From Ahrensia sp. (GTDB taxonomy: Bacteria > Pseudomonadota > Alphaproteobacteria > Rhizobiales > Rhizobiaceae), in the NCBI GenBank assembly GCA_024639025.1, contig JAHEJF010000136.1:1-5991 (forward strand): a stretch of 5,991 nt of DNA, given 5' to 3'. The translations under genes and the position numbers were made by a program. This document shows positions 1-5,991 of the stretch, piece after piece (the first letter of the stretch is position 1; each line of letters opens with the position of its first letter). The notes beneath the pieces were generated by a model. It had not been told where the DNA came from and ran no database searches. It saw only the letters and a program-made list of their open reading frames with translations.

Positions 1-887
1 CAGCCAAGCGTCAGATTGCAGAGCTTTCCAAAACAAAAAAGCTGAGAGCGCGGGCGAAATGTGGAATTCTACCCAGCCGCCAGTGCAGAAATCTGGGCAA
101 TTCGATCAGTAAAATGCAAGCCAACCATCGCAAGCTGATCAGCCTTCGCAATCAATATAGCAACAACTCATCTGCCAAGCGCAGTTCCATTAAGCGAAAA
201 ATAGCTGCGCTTAGATGCGGTTCGCGCAGTATCGTCAAAACCGTGCGCCGATCGCCGAATGGCAAACTGCTTTCCACCAATTCGCCCGGCGTAAGCATAG
301 GTGGTTATCGTACGATGTGCGTTCGCACCTGTGACGGTTACTATTTTCCGGTTTCCCACGCATCCACCCGCAATCAGCTGGCCCGAGACGAACAGATTTG
401 TCAGGCGCAATGTCCCGCAAGCGAGGCGCGTCTCTACTTCTATGAAAATGGAAGCCAGGAAACCGAGGACATGGTCTCACTGCGAGGTGAGCCCTACAAC
501 GTGCTGCCAACCGCATTTGATTATCGCACCCAACCCCGAAAACCTGCATGTTCTTGCGGCGCAGCCAATCCGAGAGTTGCCGGCCTTGCATTGCCGGAAG
601 GCGATATTGCAGCAGGCTCCGACTCCGCTTCATCAAATCTGGACGATTTCCTTCGCCGATTGCCACCACCGACAACACGCCCCAATCTGTTTGCGGACGT
701 TGAAACCCAATTCGATCAGACCAGAGGTTTGACACTCGATATGATCAAGCGCTTTGTGAAACCGCAGGTCAACGAAGTGCAACTCAGCGCGACGAACAGG
801 AATGTCAGGGTCGTCGGGCCAGAATTTCTTCCCGACCCATCAACGGCAATAGATCTGCGAGCTCCGGCCCCCACGCGCGTCCAGTAA
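1..887 (+). CDS. DUF2865 domain protein, 5' end cut by window edge
   Basis: Function unknown; I recognise a DUF2865-type protein. The frame is open from base 3 with no stop, so the ATG at 114 is internal: the 37 residues before it are Lys/Arg-rich, with two Cys, and continue smoothly into the same charged, probably helical region. The visible part is 294 residues. The core begins around residue 102 with [18 protein letters not shown], followed by a CxxxC pair (133, 137), LYFY, a [14 protein letters not shown] segment, and CSCG (Cys 183, 185). The paired cysteines suggest disulfides or metal binding. Family members are usually exported, but the signal peptide would lie outside the window and cannot be seen. 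The tail [12 protein letters not shown]...[10 protein letters not shown] is proline-rich. Its last 83 bp overlap the end of gltX on the other strand. Family assignment is from recalled motifs; the biochemical role is not known. Confidence 0.85.
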   Translation, partial: AKRQIAELSKTKKLRARAKCGILPSRQCRNLGNSISKMQANHRKLISLRNQYSNNSSAKRSSIKRKIAALRCGSRSIVKTVRRSPNGKLLSTNSPGVSIGGYRTMCVRTCDGYYFPVSHASTRNQLARDEQICQAQCPASEARLYFYENGSQETEDMVSLRGEPYNVLPTAFDYRTQPRKPACSCGAANPRVAGLALPEGDIAAGSDSASSNLDDFLRRLPPPTTRPNLFADVETQFDQTRGLTLDMIKRFVKPQVNEVQLSATNRNVRVVGPEFLPDPSTAIDLRAPAPTRVQ

Positions 888-2184
888 GCGCGATACGCAG
901 CGGCATGAACAAACCACGCCCTTTGCGGCCTGTCCGCGCCTTGAGCGCATCGGTCCAGATTTTCCACGTTTCCTGATTGATTTCGCCAGCAGGCAAATCA
1001 TCAAAAGCAGCGCGTGCGAATTCCAGATCTTCGCCCTCCAGAGCGGCATCCCTTGCCTTCTGAGATGTCGCAATCGGCCACCACTCGCCAGCATCTTTGA
1101 CCTTTTTGGCATTCTTTCTGACCGCCTGCCAAAAAGGCTCAGCGCGTGCATCATCGATATCAACACCAGCAATCGCCAAGCGCTGTTTGACTGAATCGAA
1201 CTCGAGCTGATGCACCAGGGTCTCGTTGAGCCCATCAAGCTCGGTGGGGTCAAATTTGGCTGCTGATTTTGTCGTCGCTGCAATATCGAATTTGGAAACC
1301 AGCGTCTCCATATCGGGTGCGGCAACCACATTTTCAGAAGTGCCGATCAAAACAGCCAGGCTACAGACTGACATCGGCTCGTAACCAGCTTCGTTCAAGC
1401 TCATGATCGACAATGCGCCGGTGCGCTTGGACAGGCCGTCGCCGGTTGACGTGGTCAGCAGATTATGGTGGCCAAAGTCGGGTGCCTTGCTTCCCAGCGC
1501 CTCAAATACGGCAATTTGAGCACCTGTGTTGGTGACATGATCATCGCCGCGGATGATATGAGTGACACCCATTTCTATGTCATCGACAACCGAAGGCAGC
1601 GTATACAAATAGGTGCCATCTTCCCTAACAAGAACAGGATCGGACATCGAAGCAAGGTCAACCACCTGGCGGCCGCGTACAGCATCCTCAAACACGACCT
1701 CTGAACGTTCGGTCACAAACGGATCATTCGAATAATTGGGCAGCAAAAAACGCCAATGCGGCTTCCGGCCCTCAGCTTCAAATTCTGTAATCTCCTGCTC
1801 TGTATATTTGAGCGCTTCACGACCATAAACGGGTGGCAGTTTTCGCCCTAAGCGAATCTTGCGGCGGCGTTCAAGTTCTTCAGCAGTCTCATAGCATGGA
1901 TAAAGGCGTCCAGCGTCCTTCAACTTCTGGGCTGCAGCGTCATATTCGGCCATCCGTTTGGATTGATAGGCCACGCGATGAGGTTTTATGCCCAGCCAGT
2001 CGAGATCCTTGGCAATCTGCTCAGCGTATTCCTGCTTGGATCGCGCCGTATCGGTGTCGTCGTAGCGCAAGATGAACTGTCCGTCCCGTTGATTGGCAAA
2101 CAGCCAATTGAATAAGGCGGTACGGACATTGCCGATGTGAATATACCCGGTGGGCGATGGTGCAAATCTAACTGTAACTGACAT
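805..2184 (-). CDS. gltX: Glutamate--tRNA ligase (GluRS), one of the alphaproteobacterial paralogues
   Basis: Cytoplasmic class I aminoacyl-tRNA synthetase joining glutamate to tRNA-Glu (in species with GatCAB, some GluRS also mischarge tRNA-Gln). It is 459 aa, normal for the family. Rossmann catalytic domain: [13 protein letters not shown] with the HIGH-type motif HIGN at residues 16-19, [11 protein letters not shown] near 210-220, and the KMSKS-type loop as [12 protein letters not shown] (LSKR 251-254). The alpha-helical anticodon-binding domain follows, ending in a [10 protein letters not shown] segment. The Cys cluster that binds zinc in E. coli GluRS is absent; only one Cys (97) remains in YPCYET. 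The start is supported by full N-terminal alignment to the family and by a modest ribosome site, GGCGGA, 4 nt upstream. The MFS gene ends 49 bp upstream on the same strand, so cotranscription is possible. Hyphomicrobiales usually have two gltX genes; I cannot say which one this is. Confidence 0.97.
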   Translation of the reverse strand: MSVTVRFAPSPTGYIHIGNVRTALFNWLFANQRDGQFILRYDDTDTARSKQEYAEQIAKDLDWLGIKPHRVAYQSKRMAEYDAAAQKLKDAGRLYPCYETAEELERRRKIRLGRKLPPVYGREALKYTEQEITEFEAEGRKPHWRFLLPNYSNDPFVTERSEVVFEDAVRGRQVVDLASMSDPVLVREDGTYLYTLPSVVDDIEMGVTHIIRGDDHVTNTGAQIAVFEALGSKAPDFGHHNLLTTSTGDGLSKRTGALSIMSLNEAGYEPMSVCSLAVLIGTSENVVAAPDMETLVSKFDIAATTKSAAKFDPTELDGLNETLVHQLEFDSVKQRLAIAGVDIDDARAEPFWQAVRKNAKKVKDAGEWWPIATSQKARDAALEGEDLEFARAAFDDLPAGEINQETWKIWTDALKARTGRKGRGLFMPLRIALTGRAWGPELADLLPLMGREEILARRP

Positions 2185-2233
2185 GGCATCCGCCTATCCA
2201 AGCAGAACTGGTTTTGCAAGCAAATACCGACAT

Positions 2234-3448
2234 TCAGGCTTTAGAGCGGGCTATCAGCCGTCGAGAGACGAATATCATCAGGCCTGTAGCAAACACACAG
2301 TAAATGCCCATCGCGAAGATTTGGCTGGGGTAATGAACACCCAGATCGATAAGCCAACCTGTCAGGCCTGGCCCTGCCGCAGTTCCAAATACCATCACCG
2401 CAACAACGATTGCGCGAATTGAGCCCAAGTGTTTGGTACCATAGATTTCCGGCCATAACGCACCAAACAGCGTCGAGGAAAAGCCGTATGAAACGCCCAT
2501 CAATGCCATAAACACAAATGCCGACCATTGCGCAGTGAAGATCGCCAGAACAAAGCAGCACAAAGATAAGGGGATAAGAAATGCCGGCACCAACGCCTTT
2601 GCCGAATACTTGTCAACCAAGGCGCCAGCAATGAGCGTGAAACAGATGGTGGTTGTTGCCATGATCGAAAATGCCGAGGCAAATACAGTCAGCGACCAAC
2701 CACGCAATTCAACCAGATAGACCTGGTGGAAAAATACCGTTGTACCAATAAAGGCCGGCGACAAAATCCCGACAACCAAGAACCAGAATAGAGGGTCCCT
2801 CAGAACTTCTGCGCGGGTCCAGCTTCGCACTTCCTGATTTTTTGCTTCAAAATCGGATGTCTGCGGTTCACGTTGCGTTTTTATGAGCACGAAGATCAGC
2901 GGCAAAGCGAAAAGCGTCAGCAACACTGCGCCACTGGTCCAGGCGCTACGCCATCCTATTGCGGCGGCAACAGCCACAAACACAAAAGGCAACACTGCTT
3001 CACTTGCATTCATGCCAAGTGTTACGATTGAAACAGCCCTGCCCCTGTTGGCGCCAAACCAACGTGCCGTGGCGGTCAACGCATTTTGCGTCATCATCGC
3101 CTGCCCGAACAGGCGCAGGATGTAGATGGTCAAGACCAGCGTTGCCACATGGGTCGAAAATGCCATGCCCAAAGCACCCGCTGCAAGCAGCGGAATCGTA
3201 ATGATCGCGACCTGCGCTGGTGTCAGGAAATCAACGATCTTGCCCATCCACGGCAAAGTCAGGGCGCTTGCCAGAGTGGCCAGCATGTAAATTAGGCCAA
3301 AATCGCCGTGGCTGAGTCCATATTCCGCGCGGATATCACCAGCCGACAAGGAGATGAAGAAGGTCTGGCCAAAGGCTGAGAAGAAGGTCAGCAGGAATGC
3401 GCCTGTCAGCCAACGTGCATTCTCCAGCAGAAATTTCAGGATGGACAT
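2234..3448 (-). CDS. MFS transporter, 12 transmembrane segments
   Basis: Inner-membrane secondary transporter of the major facilitator superfamily; substrate unknown. From the chosen start it has 404 residues and about 12 hydrophobic segments (roughly 14-34, 49-67, 79-98, 102-120, 139-160, 165-189, 219-241, 252-275, 286-304, 307-329, 344-366, 377-395), with a charged central loop at 190-217. An MFS motif-A-like loop, GKIVDFLTPAQV, lies between TM2 and TM3 and its repeat, GALVDKYSAKAL, between TM8 and TM9. The conserved stretch WPEIYGTKHLGSIRA precedes TM11. I chose the ATG at 3448 because SILKFLLENARWL puts TM1 at the usual place; the frame also allows an ATG at 3505, adding 19 residues, and neither start has a strong ribosome site. 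It is divergent from the VIT gene and 49 bp upstream of gltX. The family call is firm; the start and substrate are not. Confidence 0.9.
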   Translation of the reverse strand: MSILKFLLENARWLTGAFLLTFFSAFGQTFFISLSAGDIRAEYGLSHGDFGLIYMLATLASALTLPWMGKIVDFLTPAQVAIITIPLLAAGALGMAFSTHVATLVLTIYILRLFGQAMMTQNALTATARWFGANRGRAVSIVTLGMNASEAVLPFVFVAVAAAIGWRSAWTSGAVLLTLFALPLIFVLIKTQREPQTSDFEAKNQEVRSWTRAEVLRDPLFWFLVVGILSPAFIGTTVFFHQVYLVELRGWSLTVFASAFSIMATTTICFTLIAGALVDKYSAKALVPAFLIPLSLCCFVLAIFTAQWSAFVFMALMGVSYGFSSTLFGALWPEIYGTKHLGSIRAIVVAVMVFGTAAGPGLTGWLIDLGVHYPSQIFAMGIYCVFATGLMIFVSRRLIARSKA

Positions 3449-3532
3449 CTCGTACCGTTCAGCATTGCAAGTGCCGATTCCGGCAATGAGCATTACGCGT
3501 TTCATAACACCGACTTGCTGGAATTGCCTACG

Positions 3533-3538
3533 ATATTA
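3533..3538 (-). promoter_or_regulatory. Candidate -10 element for the MFS gene
   Basis: Read on the - strand this is TAATAT, four of six matches to TATAAT. No good -35 hexamer stands 16-18 bp upstream (best about 3 of 6). A start near 3525-3526 would place the centre of the FNR-like box (3586.5) at about -60.5 to -61.5, the class I activator distance. The leader would be about 78 nt to the ATG at 3448, or 21 nt to the ATG at 3505. Weak evidence. Confidence 0.25.
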
Positions 3539-3579
3539 TTGGCCGCCTGAACCGTGAGCACTGATACGCACGCTGATAA

Positions 3580-3593
3580 TTGATCTGTATCAT
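3580..3593. promoter_or_regulatory. FNR/FixK-like box between the divergent MFS and VIT genes
   Basis: TTGAT-CTGT-ATCAT matches the FNR/FnrN/FixK consensus TTGAT-N4-ATCAA at 9 of 10 defined positions; only the last base differs. It lies in the divergent promoter region, its centre about 66 bp before the VIT start codon. CRP/FNR-type regulators in alphaproteobacteria (FnrL, FnrN, FixK) use this consensus for low-oxygen control. Placing VIT's +1 at the class II distance of 41.5 bp (about 3628) puts TCTACT at the -10 position. Site recognition is by eye. Confidence 0.45.
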
Positions 3594-3615
3594 GGCAAAC
3601 AGTCGGGCGCTCCAA

Positions 3616-3621
3616 TCTACT
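3616..3621 (+). promoter_or_regulatory. Candidate -10 element for the VIT gene
   Basis: TCTACT matches TATAAT at four of six positions. It falls exactly where the -10 is expected if the FNR-like box at 3580-3593 is a class II site (box centre 41.5 bp before +1 at about 3628). The box replaces the -35 region, as usual for class II promoters. This leaves a leader of about 25 nt. The match alone is weak; the spacing is what makes it worth listing. Confidence 0.25.
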
Positions 3622-3641
3622 TGCAGCCAAAGTCAAAAGAC

Positions 3642-3646
3642 GGGAG
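3642..3646 (+). promoter_or_regulatory. Ribosome binding site of the VIT gene
   Basis: GGGAG lies 6 nt before the ATG at 3653, good complementarity and spacing for a Shine-Dalgarno site. It fixes the start of the VIT gene, and no earlier in-frame start is needed. Confidence 0.7.
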
Positions 3647-3652
3647 CAGATC

Positions 3653-4381
3653 ATGGAACTTCAGCACAGTCACAGTCCAACTGCGATCGCAAGCCGACTA
3701 TCGAAGGGATCCAGCCCCAACTATCTCCGCGACTGGGTTTTTGGTGGCATCGATGGCGCCGTGACGACCTTTGCGATCGTTGCAGGCGTTGTTGGCGCGT
3801 CGCTGTCACCCAAAATCGTATTGATCATGGGGATTGCCAATCTCGTGGCAGATGGCATTTCCATGGCGGCCGGCAACTTCTCTGCGACTAAAACCGAACG
3901 CGATGAATTGGCCAGAACACGTTCAGTCGAAGAGGAGCACATCCGCACCAATCCCGAGGGCGAGAGAGAAGAGATCCGACAAATTTTTGCCCGGAAGGGA
4001 TTTGATGGCGAATCCCTGGAGACGGTGGTCAACACCATTACAAGCAATCGAAAACTATGGATTTCCACCATGCTGTCGGAAGAACATGGCTTGTCTGAAA
4101 CCGTGCGCAATCCTTCAATATCGGGTTTGGTCACATTTTTTGCCTTCATTTTATGTGGTGCGGTACCGCTATTTCCCTATCTGCTGATGAGCCCAAACCA
4201 CGCATTCGTTGTCGCGACAACTTTGACCATGATTGTCTTCTTTGGCATCGGATCACTTAAAAGCAACTGGTCTTTGCAACGCTGGTGGGTTTCCGGACTG
4301 GAAACCGCAATCATCGGCAGCGCCGCTGCCGGCACTGCCTACTTGATTGGCTACAGCTTGAAAGAAATCATACCGGTCTAG
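3653..4381 (+). CDS. VIT1/CCC1 family Fe2+/Mn2+ transporter
   Basis: Predicted inner-membrane carrier of ferrous iron and/or manganese, of the VIT1/CCC1 family. It is 242 aa, normal length. TM1 (about 26-48) holds DWVFGGIDGAVTTFAIVAG, with the conserved G-x-x-D-G-x-x-T signature. TM2 (about 52-76) holds NLVADGISMAAGNF. A charged cytoplasmic segment (about 78-150) follows, rich in glutamate (E82, E85, E93-95, E102, E104, E106-107, E143-144), in the place where plant VIT1 binds metal. Three more hydrophobic segments lie at about 157-177, 183-200 and 212-236, for five in total. The N-terminus is polar with two histidines (MELQHSHSP). The GGGAG site 6 nt upstream supports the start. The gene is a single cistron, divergent from MFS and convergent with nadE, and may be under FNR/FixK control. 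Family is clear; direction of transport and Fe versus Mn preference are not. Confidence 0.93.
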   Translation: MELQHSHSPTAIASRLSKGSSPNYLRDWVFGGIDGAVTTFAIVAGVVGASLSPKIVLIMGIANLVADGISMAAGNFSATKTERDELARTRSVEEEHIRTNPEGEREEIRQIFARKGFDGESLETVVNTITSNRKLWISTMLSEEHGLSETVRNPSISGLVTFFAFILCGAVPLFPYLLMSPNHAFVVATTLTMIVFFGIGSLKSNWSLQRWWVSGLETAIIGSAAAGTAYLIGYSLKEIIPV

Positions 4382-4400
4382 CCAGATAGTAACCAACTAT

Positions 4401-4416
4401 ATTGATATATATCAAT
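4401..4416. promoter_or_regulatory. Perfect 16-bp palindrome with exact FNR/FixK consensus, between convergent genes
   Basis: ATTGATATATATCAAT is its own reverse complement and contains TTGAT-ATAT-ATCAA (4402-4415), an exact match to the FNR/FnrN/FixK box. It sits in the 38-bp gap between the stop codons of VIT and nadE, where no gene start faces it. Read as RNA it could only form a weak all A-U/one G-C-type hairpin (6-bp stem, 4-nt loop) with no following T-run, so a terminator role is unconvincing. It may be an orphan binding site, the promoter of an antisense RNA, or chance. Confidence 0.45.
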
Positions 4417-4419
4417 GAC

Positions 4420-5991
4420 TTATGTCCGATCCCGGAATCTATTTGTGATCGGATATCGGCGGTCTCGACCAAAGTTTTTGCGGGTAATCTTCACACCTGG
4501 CGCAGATTGTCGGCGTTTGTACTCAGCGATGTAAAGCAAATGCTCGATCCGGTGCACCAATTCGCGGTCATGGCCGCGCGCAACGATTTCATCCACACCC
4601 AGTTCGCCTTCGACCAAACACTCCAGAATGTCGTCCAGCACGGGATATGGCGGCAGCGAGTCCTGGTCGGTCTGGTCTGGGCGCAATTCTGCAGACGGCG
4701 CCTTGTCGATGATGTTTTGCGGGATGACCTCACCGGAGGGACCAAGGCCGGTTGATGGAACGGCTGTGTTCCGCCAGCGGGCCAAATCGTAAACTTGCAT
4801 CTTGTACAAGTCCTTGATGGGATTGTAACCGCCATTCATATCGCCATAAAGCGTTGCATAACCCACTGACATTTCTGACTTATTTCCAGTGGTCACGACC
4901 ATGGAGCCAAACTTGTTGGAAATCGCCATCAATATTGTGCCACGGGCACGGCTTTGCAGGTTTTCCTCTGTGATTCCCTCATTGGTGCCTTCAAACATCT
5001 CATCGAGTGCCGACGTGAAACCTTCCACTGGAGCGAAGATGGGCACGATATCGTAGCGGCACCCCAACGCCTTTGCTCCTGCTTCGGCATCAACCAGAGA
5101 TTCCTGCGCAGTGTAAGTGTAGGGCATCATGACACACCGAACTCGCTCCTCTCCGAGCGCATCAACAGCCAATGCCGCGCAAACAGCGCTGTCGATGCCA
5201 CCCGACATGCCCAAAACGACATTCTTGAAACCGTTTTTGTTCACATAGTCTCTAAGGCCGAACATGCAGGCGCGATAATCAGCCTCCTCCGCTTCTGGGA
5301 TCTTCGACATCGGACCATCAGAGCAAACCCAGACGTCATCCTCTCGCTTCCAGGTCGTCACAGTCGTTTGTGCTTCAAATTGGCTCATTTGAAATGCGAT
5401 TTGCCTGTCAGCATTGAAAGCGAAAGACGCACCATCAAAAACAAGCTCATCCTGGCCACCCAATTGTGCGCAAAAGACAATGGGCAGCTCGCTTTCTATG
5501 ACCTGGCGGATAACGACCTGGTGACGCACATCAACTTTGCCCCGATAATATGGAGACCCGTTAGGGACCAGCAGTATTTCGGCACCGCTTTCAGCCAATG
5601 TTTCACAAACGCCAAAGTCTCCCCAAATGTCTTCGCAAATCGGAATGCCAATGCGTATGCCGCGAAAGTTGACCGGCCCCGGCATATCTCCTGCATCAAA
5701 GACACGCTTTTCATCAAACTCGCCATAATTGGGCAGATCGACCTTGTGCCGCTCTGCGATAATCTCACCATCATCCATGACCACAACGGAATTAAACCGC
5801 TTGCCATCGCGCGCCAGCGGCAAACCCATGATAACACCGGGCCCTTCACCGACTGTTTGCTTGGCAAATTCCTTTGCAGCATTTTCGCATGCTTCAAGGA
5901 ACGCAGGTTTGAGGACCAAGTCTTCAGGCGGGTATCCGGAAACAAACAATTCGGAATACAGCACCAGATCTGCGCCATGTCGCTTCGCGTC
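4420..5991 (-). CDS. nadE: Glutamine-dependent NAD+ synthetase, N-terminus cut by window edge
   Basis: Cytoplasmic enzyme of the last step of NAD+ synthesis: ATP-dependent amidation of deamido-NAD+ using ammonia from glutamine. The frame stays open to base 5991; the GTG at 5964 is an internal valine, since upstream codons give DAKRHGADLVL joined to YSELFVSGYPPEDLVLK, as in the family. The visible part is 523 residues; full alphaproteobacterial proteins are about 550-560, so some 30-40 residues are missing. The N-terminal nitrilase-type glutaminase shows the full triad: Glu14 (YSELF), Lys83 (HKVDLPNYGEFDE), Cys119 (GIPICEDIWG). The C-terminal synthetase domain has the ATP-pyrophosphatase loop SGGIDSA at 263-269, then TTGNKSEMSVGYATLYGDMNGGYNPIKDLYK and the C-terminal KITRKNFGRDRRYPI. 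All key residues are intact. It converges on the VIT gene with a 38-bp gap; its promoter lies outside the window. Confidence 0.97.
   Translation of the reverse strand, partial: DAKRHGADLVLYSELFVSGYPPEDLVLKPAFLEACENAAKEFAKQTVGEGPGVIMGLPLARDGKRFNSVVVMDDGEIIAERHKVDLPNYGEFDEKRVFDAGDMPGPVNFRGIRIGIPICEDIWGDFGVCETLAESGAEILLVPNGSPYYRGKVDVRHQVVIRQVIESELPIVFCAQLGGQDELVFDGASFAFNADRQIAFQMSQFEAQTTVTTWKREDDVWVCSDGPMSKIPEAEEADYRACMFGLRDYVNKNGFKNVVLGMSGGIDSAVCAALAVDALGEERVRCVMMPYTYTAQESLVDAEAGAKALGCRYDIVPIFAPVEGFTSALDEMFEGTNEGITEENLQSRARGTILMAISNKFGSMVVTTGNKSEMSVGYATLYGDMNGGYNPIKDLYKMQVYDLARWRNTAVPSTGLGPSGEVIPQNIIDKAPSAELRPDQTDQDSLPPYPVLDDILECLVEGELGVDEIVARGHDRELVHRIEHLLYIAEYKRRQSAPGVKITRKNFGRDRRYPITNRFRDRT

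Noticed and set aside
808..838. GC-rich inverted repeat (GTCGGG 813-818 with CCCGAC 831-836, alternative GGGTCG with CGACCC) as a terminator for gltX or DUF2865.
   Set aside because: It lies inside both coding regions and has no T-run on either side; two competing pairings suggest repeat-like codon content.
114..887. DUF2865 gene starting at the ATG at 114.
   Set aside because: The frame is open to the window edge, with family-like sequence continuing upstream and no ribosome site before 114.
3562..3592. Wide inverted repeat TGATAC-N19-GTATCA between the MFS and VIT genes as a separate operator.
   Set aside because: The right arm is part of the FNR-like box, arms are only 6 bp and the spacer is long; no known regulator family matches. 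The tighter TTGAT-N4-ATCAT reading explains it better.
3506..3652. Iron-responsive sites (RirA-type TGA-N9-TCA, Irr ICE box) upstream of the VIT gene.
   Set aside because: Each TGA on the + strand was checked for TCA nine bases later and none fits; no TTTAGAA-type ICE box is present.
4401..4416. The 16-bp palindrome as a bidirectional intrinsic terminator for VIT and nadE.
   Set aside because: The stem is almost wholly A-T, so the hairpin would be very weak, and neither side is followed by a T-run.
4420..5964. nadE starting at the GTG at 5964.
   Set aside because: That codon is the internal Val of the conserved LVLYSELF strand; the frame runs on to base 5991 and the glutaminase domain would otherwise lack its first strand.

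Overview
The window looks like ordinary chromosomal DNA from an alphaproteobacterium, most likely of the order Hyphomicrobiales (the rhizobial/marine Ahrensia-Hoeflea type). This rests on three points: a DUF2865 protein, a family I know mainly from that order; a GluRS that reads like one of the two rhizobial GluRS paralogues; and a long glutamine-dependent NAD+ synthetase. G+C looks near one half by eye. No mobile element, CRISPR array, tRNA or rRNA was found.

Layout, left to right. (1) A DUF2865 gene on the + strand runs off the left edge; its frame is open to the first base, so the ATG at 114 is internal. (2) gltX on the - strand (805-2184) meets it tail to tail, with an 83-bp overlap of coding 3' ends. 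(3) A 12-TM MFS transporter on the - strand (2234 to 3448, or 3505) lies 49 bp upstream of gltX and is probably cotranscribed with it. (4) A divergent regulatory region of 150-200 bp carries an FNR/FixK-like box. (5) A VIT1/CCC1-type Fe2+/Mn2+ transporter gene lies on the + strand (3653-4381). (6) A 38-bp convergent gap holds a perfect 16-bp palindrome that is also an exact match to the FNR/FixK consensus. (7) nadE on the - strand (4420 to the right edge) lacks only its N-terminus; the nucleotide codes through base 5991.

The two housekeeping enzymes (tRNA-Glu charging, NAD+ synthesis) flank a pair of divergent membrane transporters. The most interesting signal is regulatory. Two FNR/FixK-type half-site pairs (TTGAT-N4-ATCAT at 3580-3593 and TTGAT-N4-ATCAA at 4402-4415) bracket the VIT gene. 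The first sits where a class II FNR site would serve VIT and near a class I position for the MFS gene. This suggests oxygen-responsive control of metal transport, but that is inference. I see no evidence of a wholly new system.
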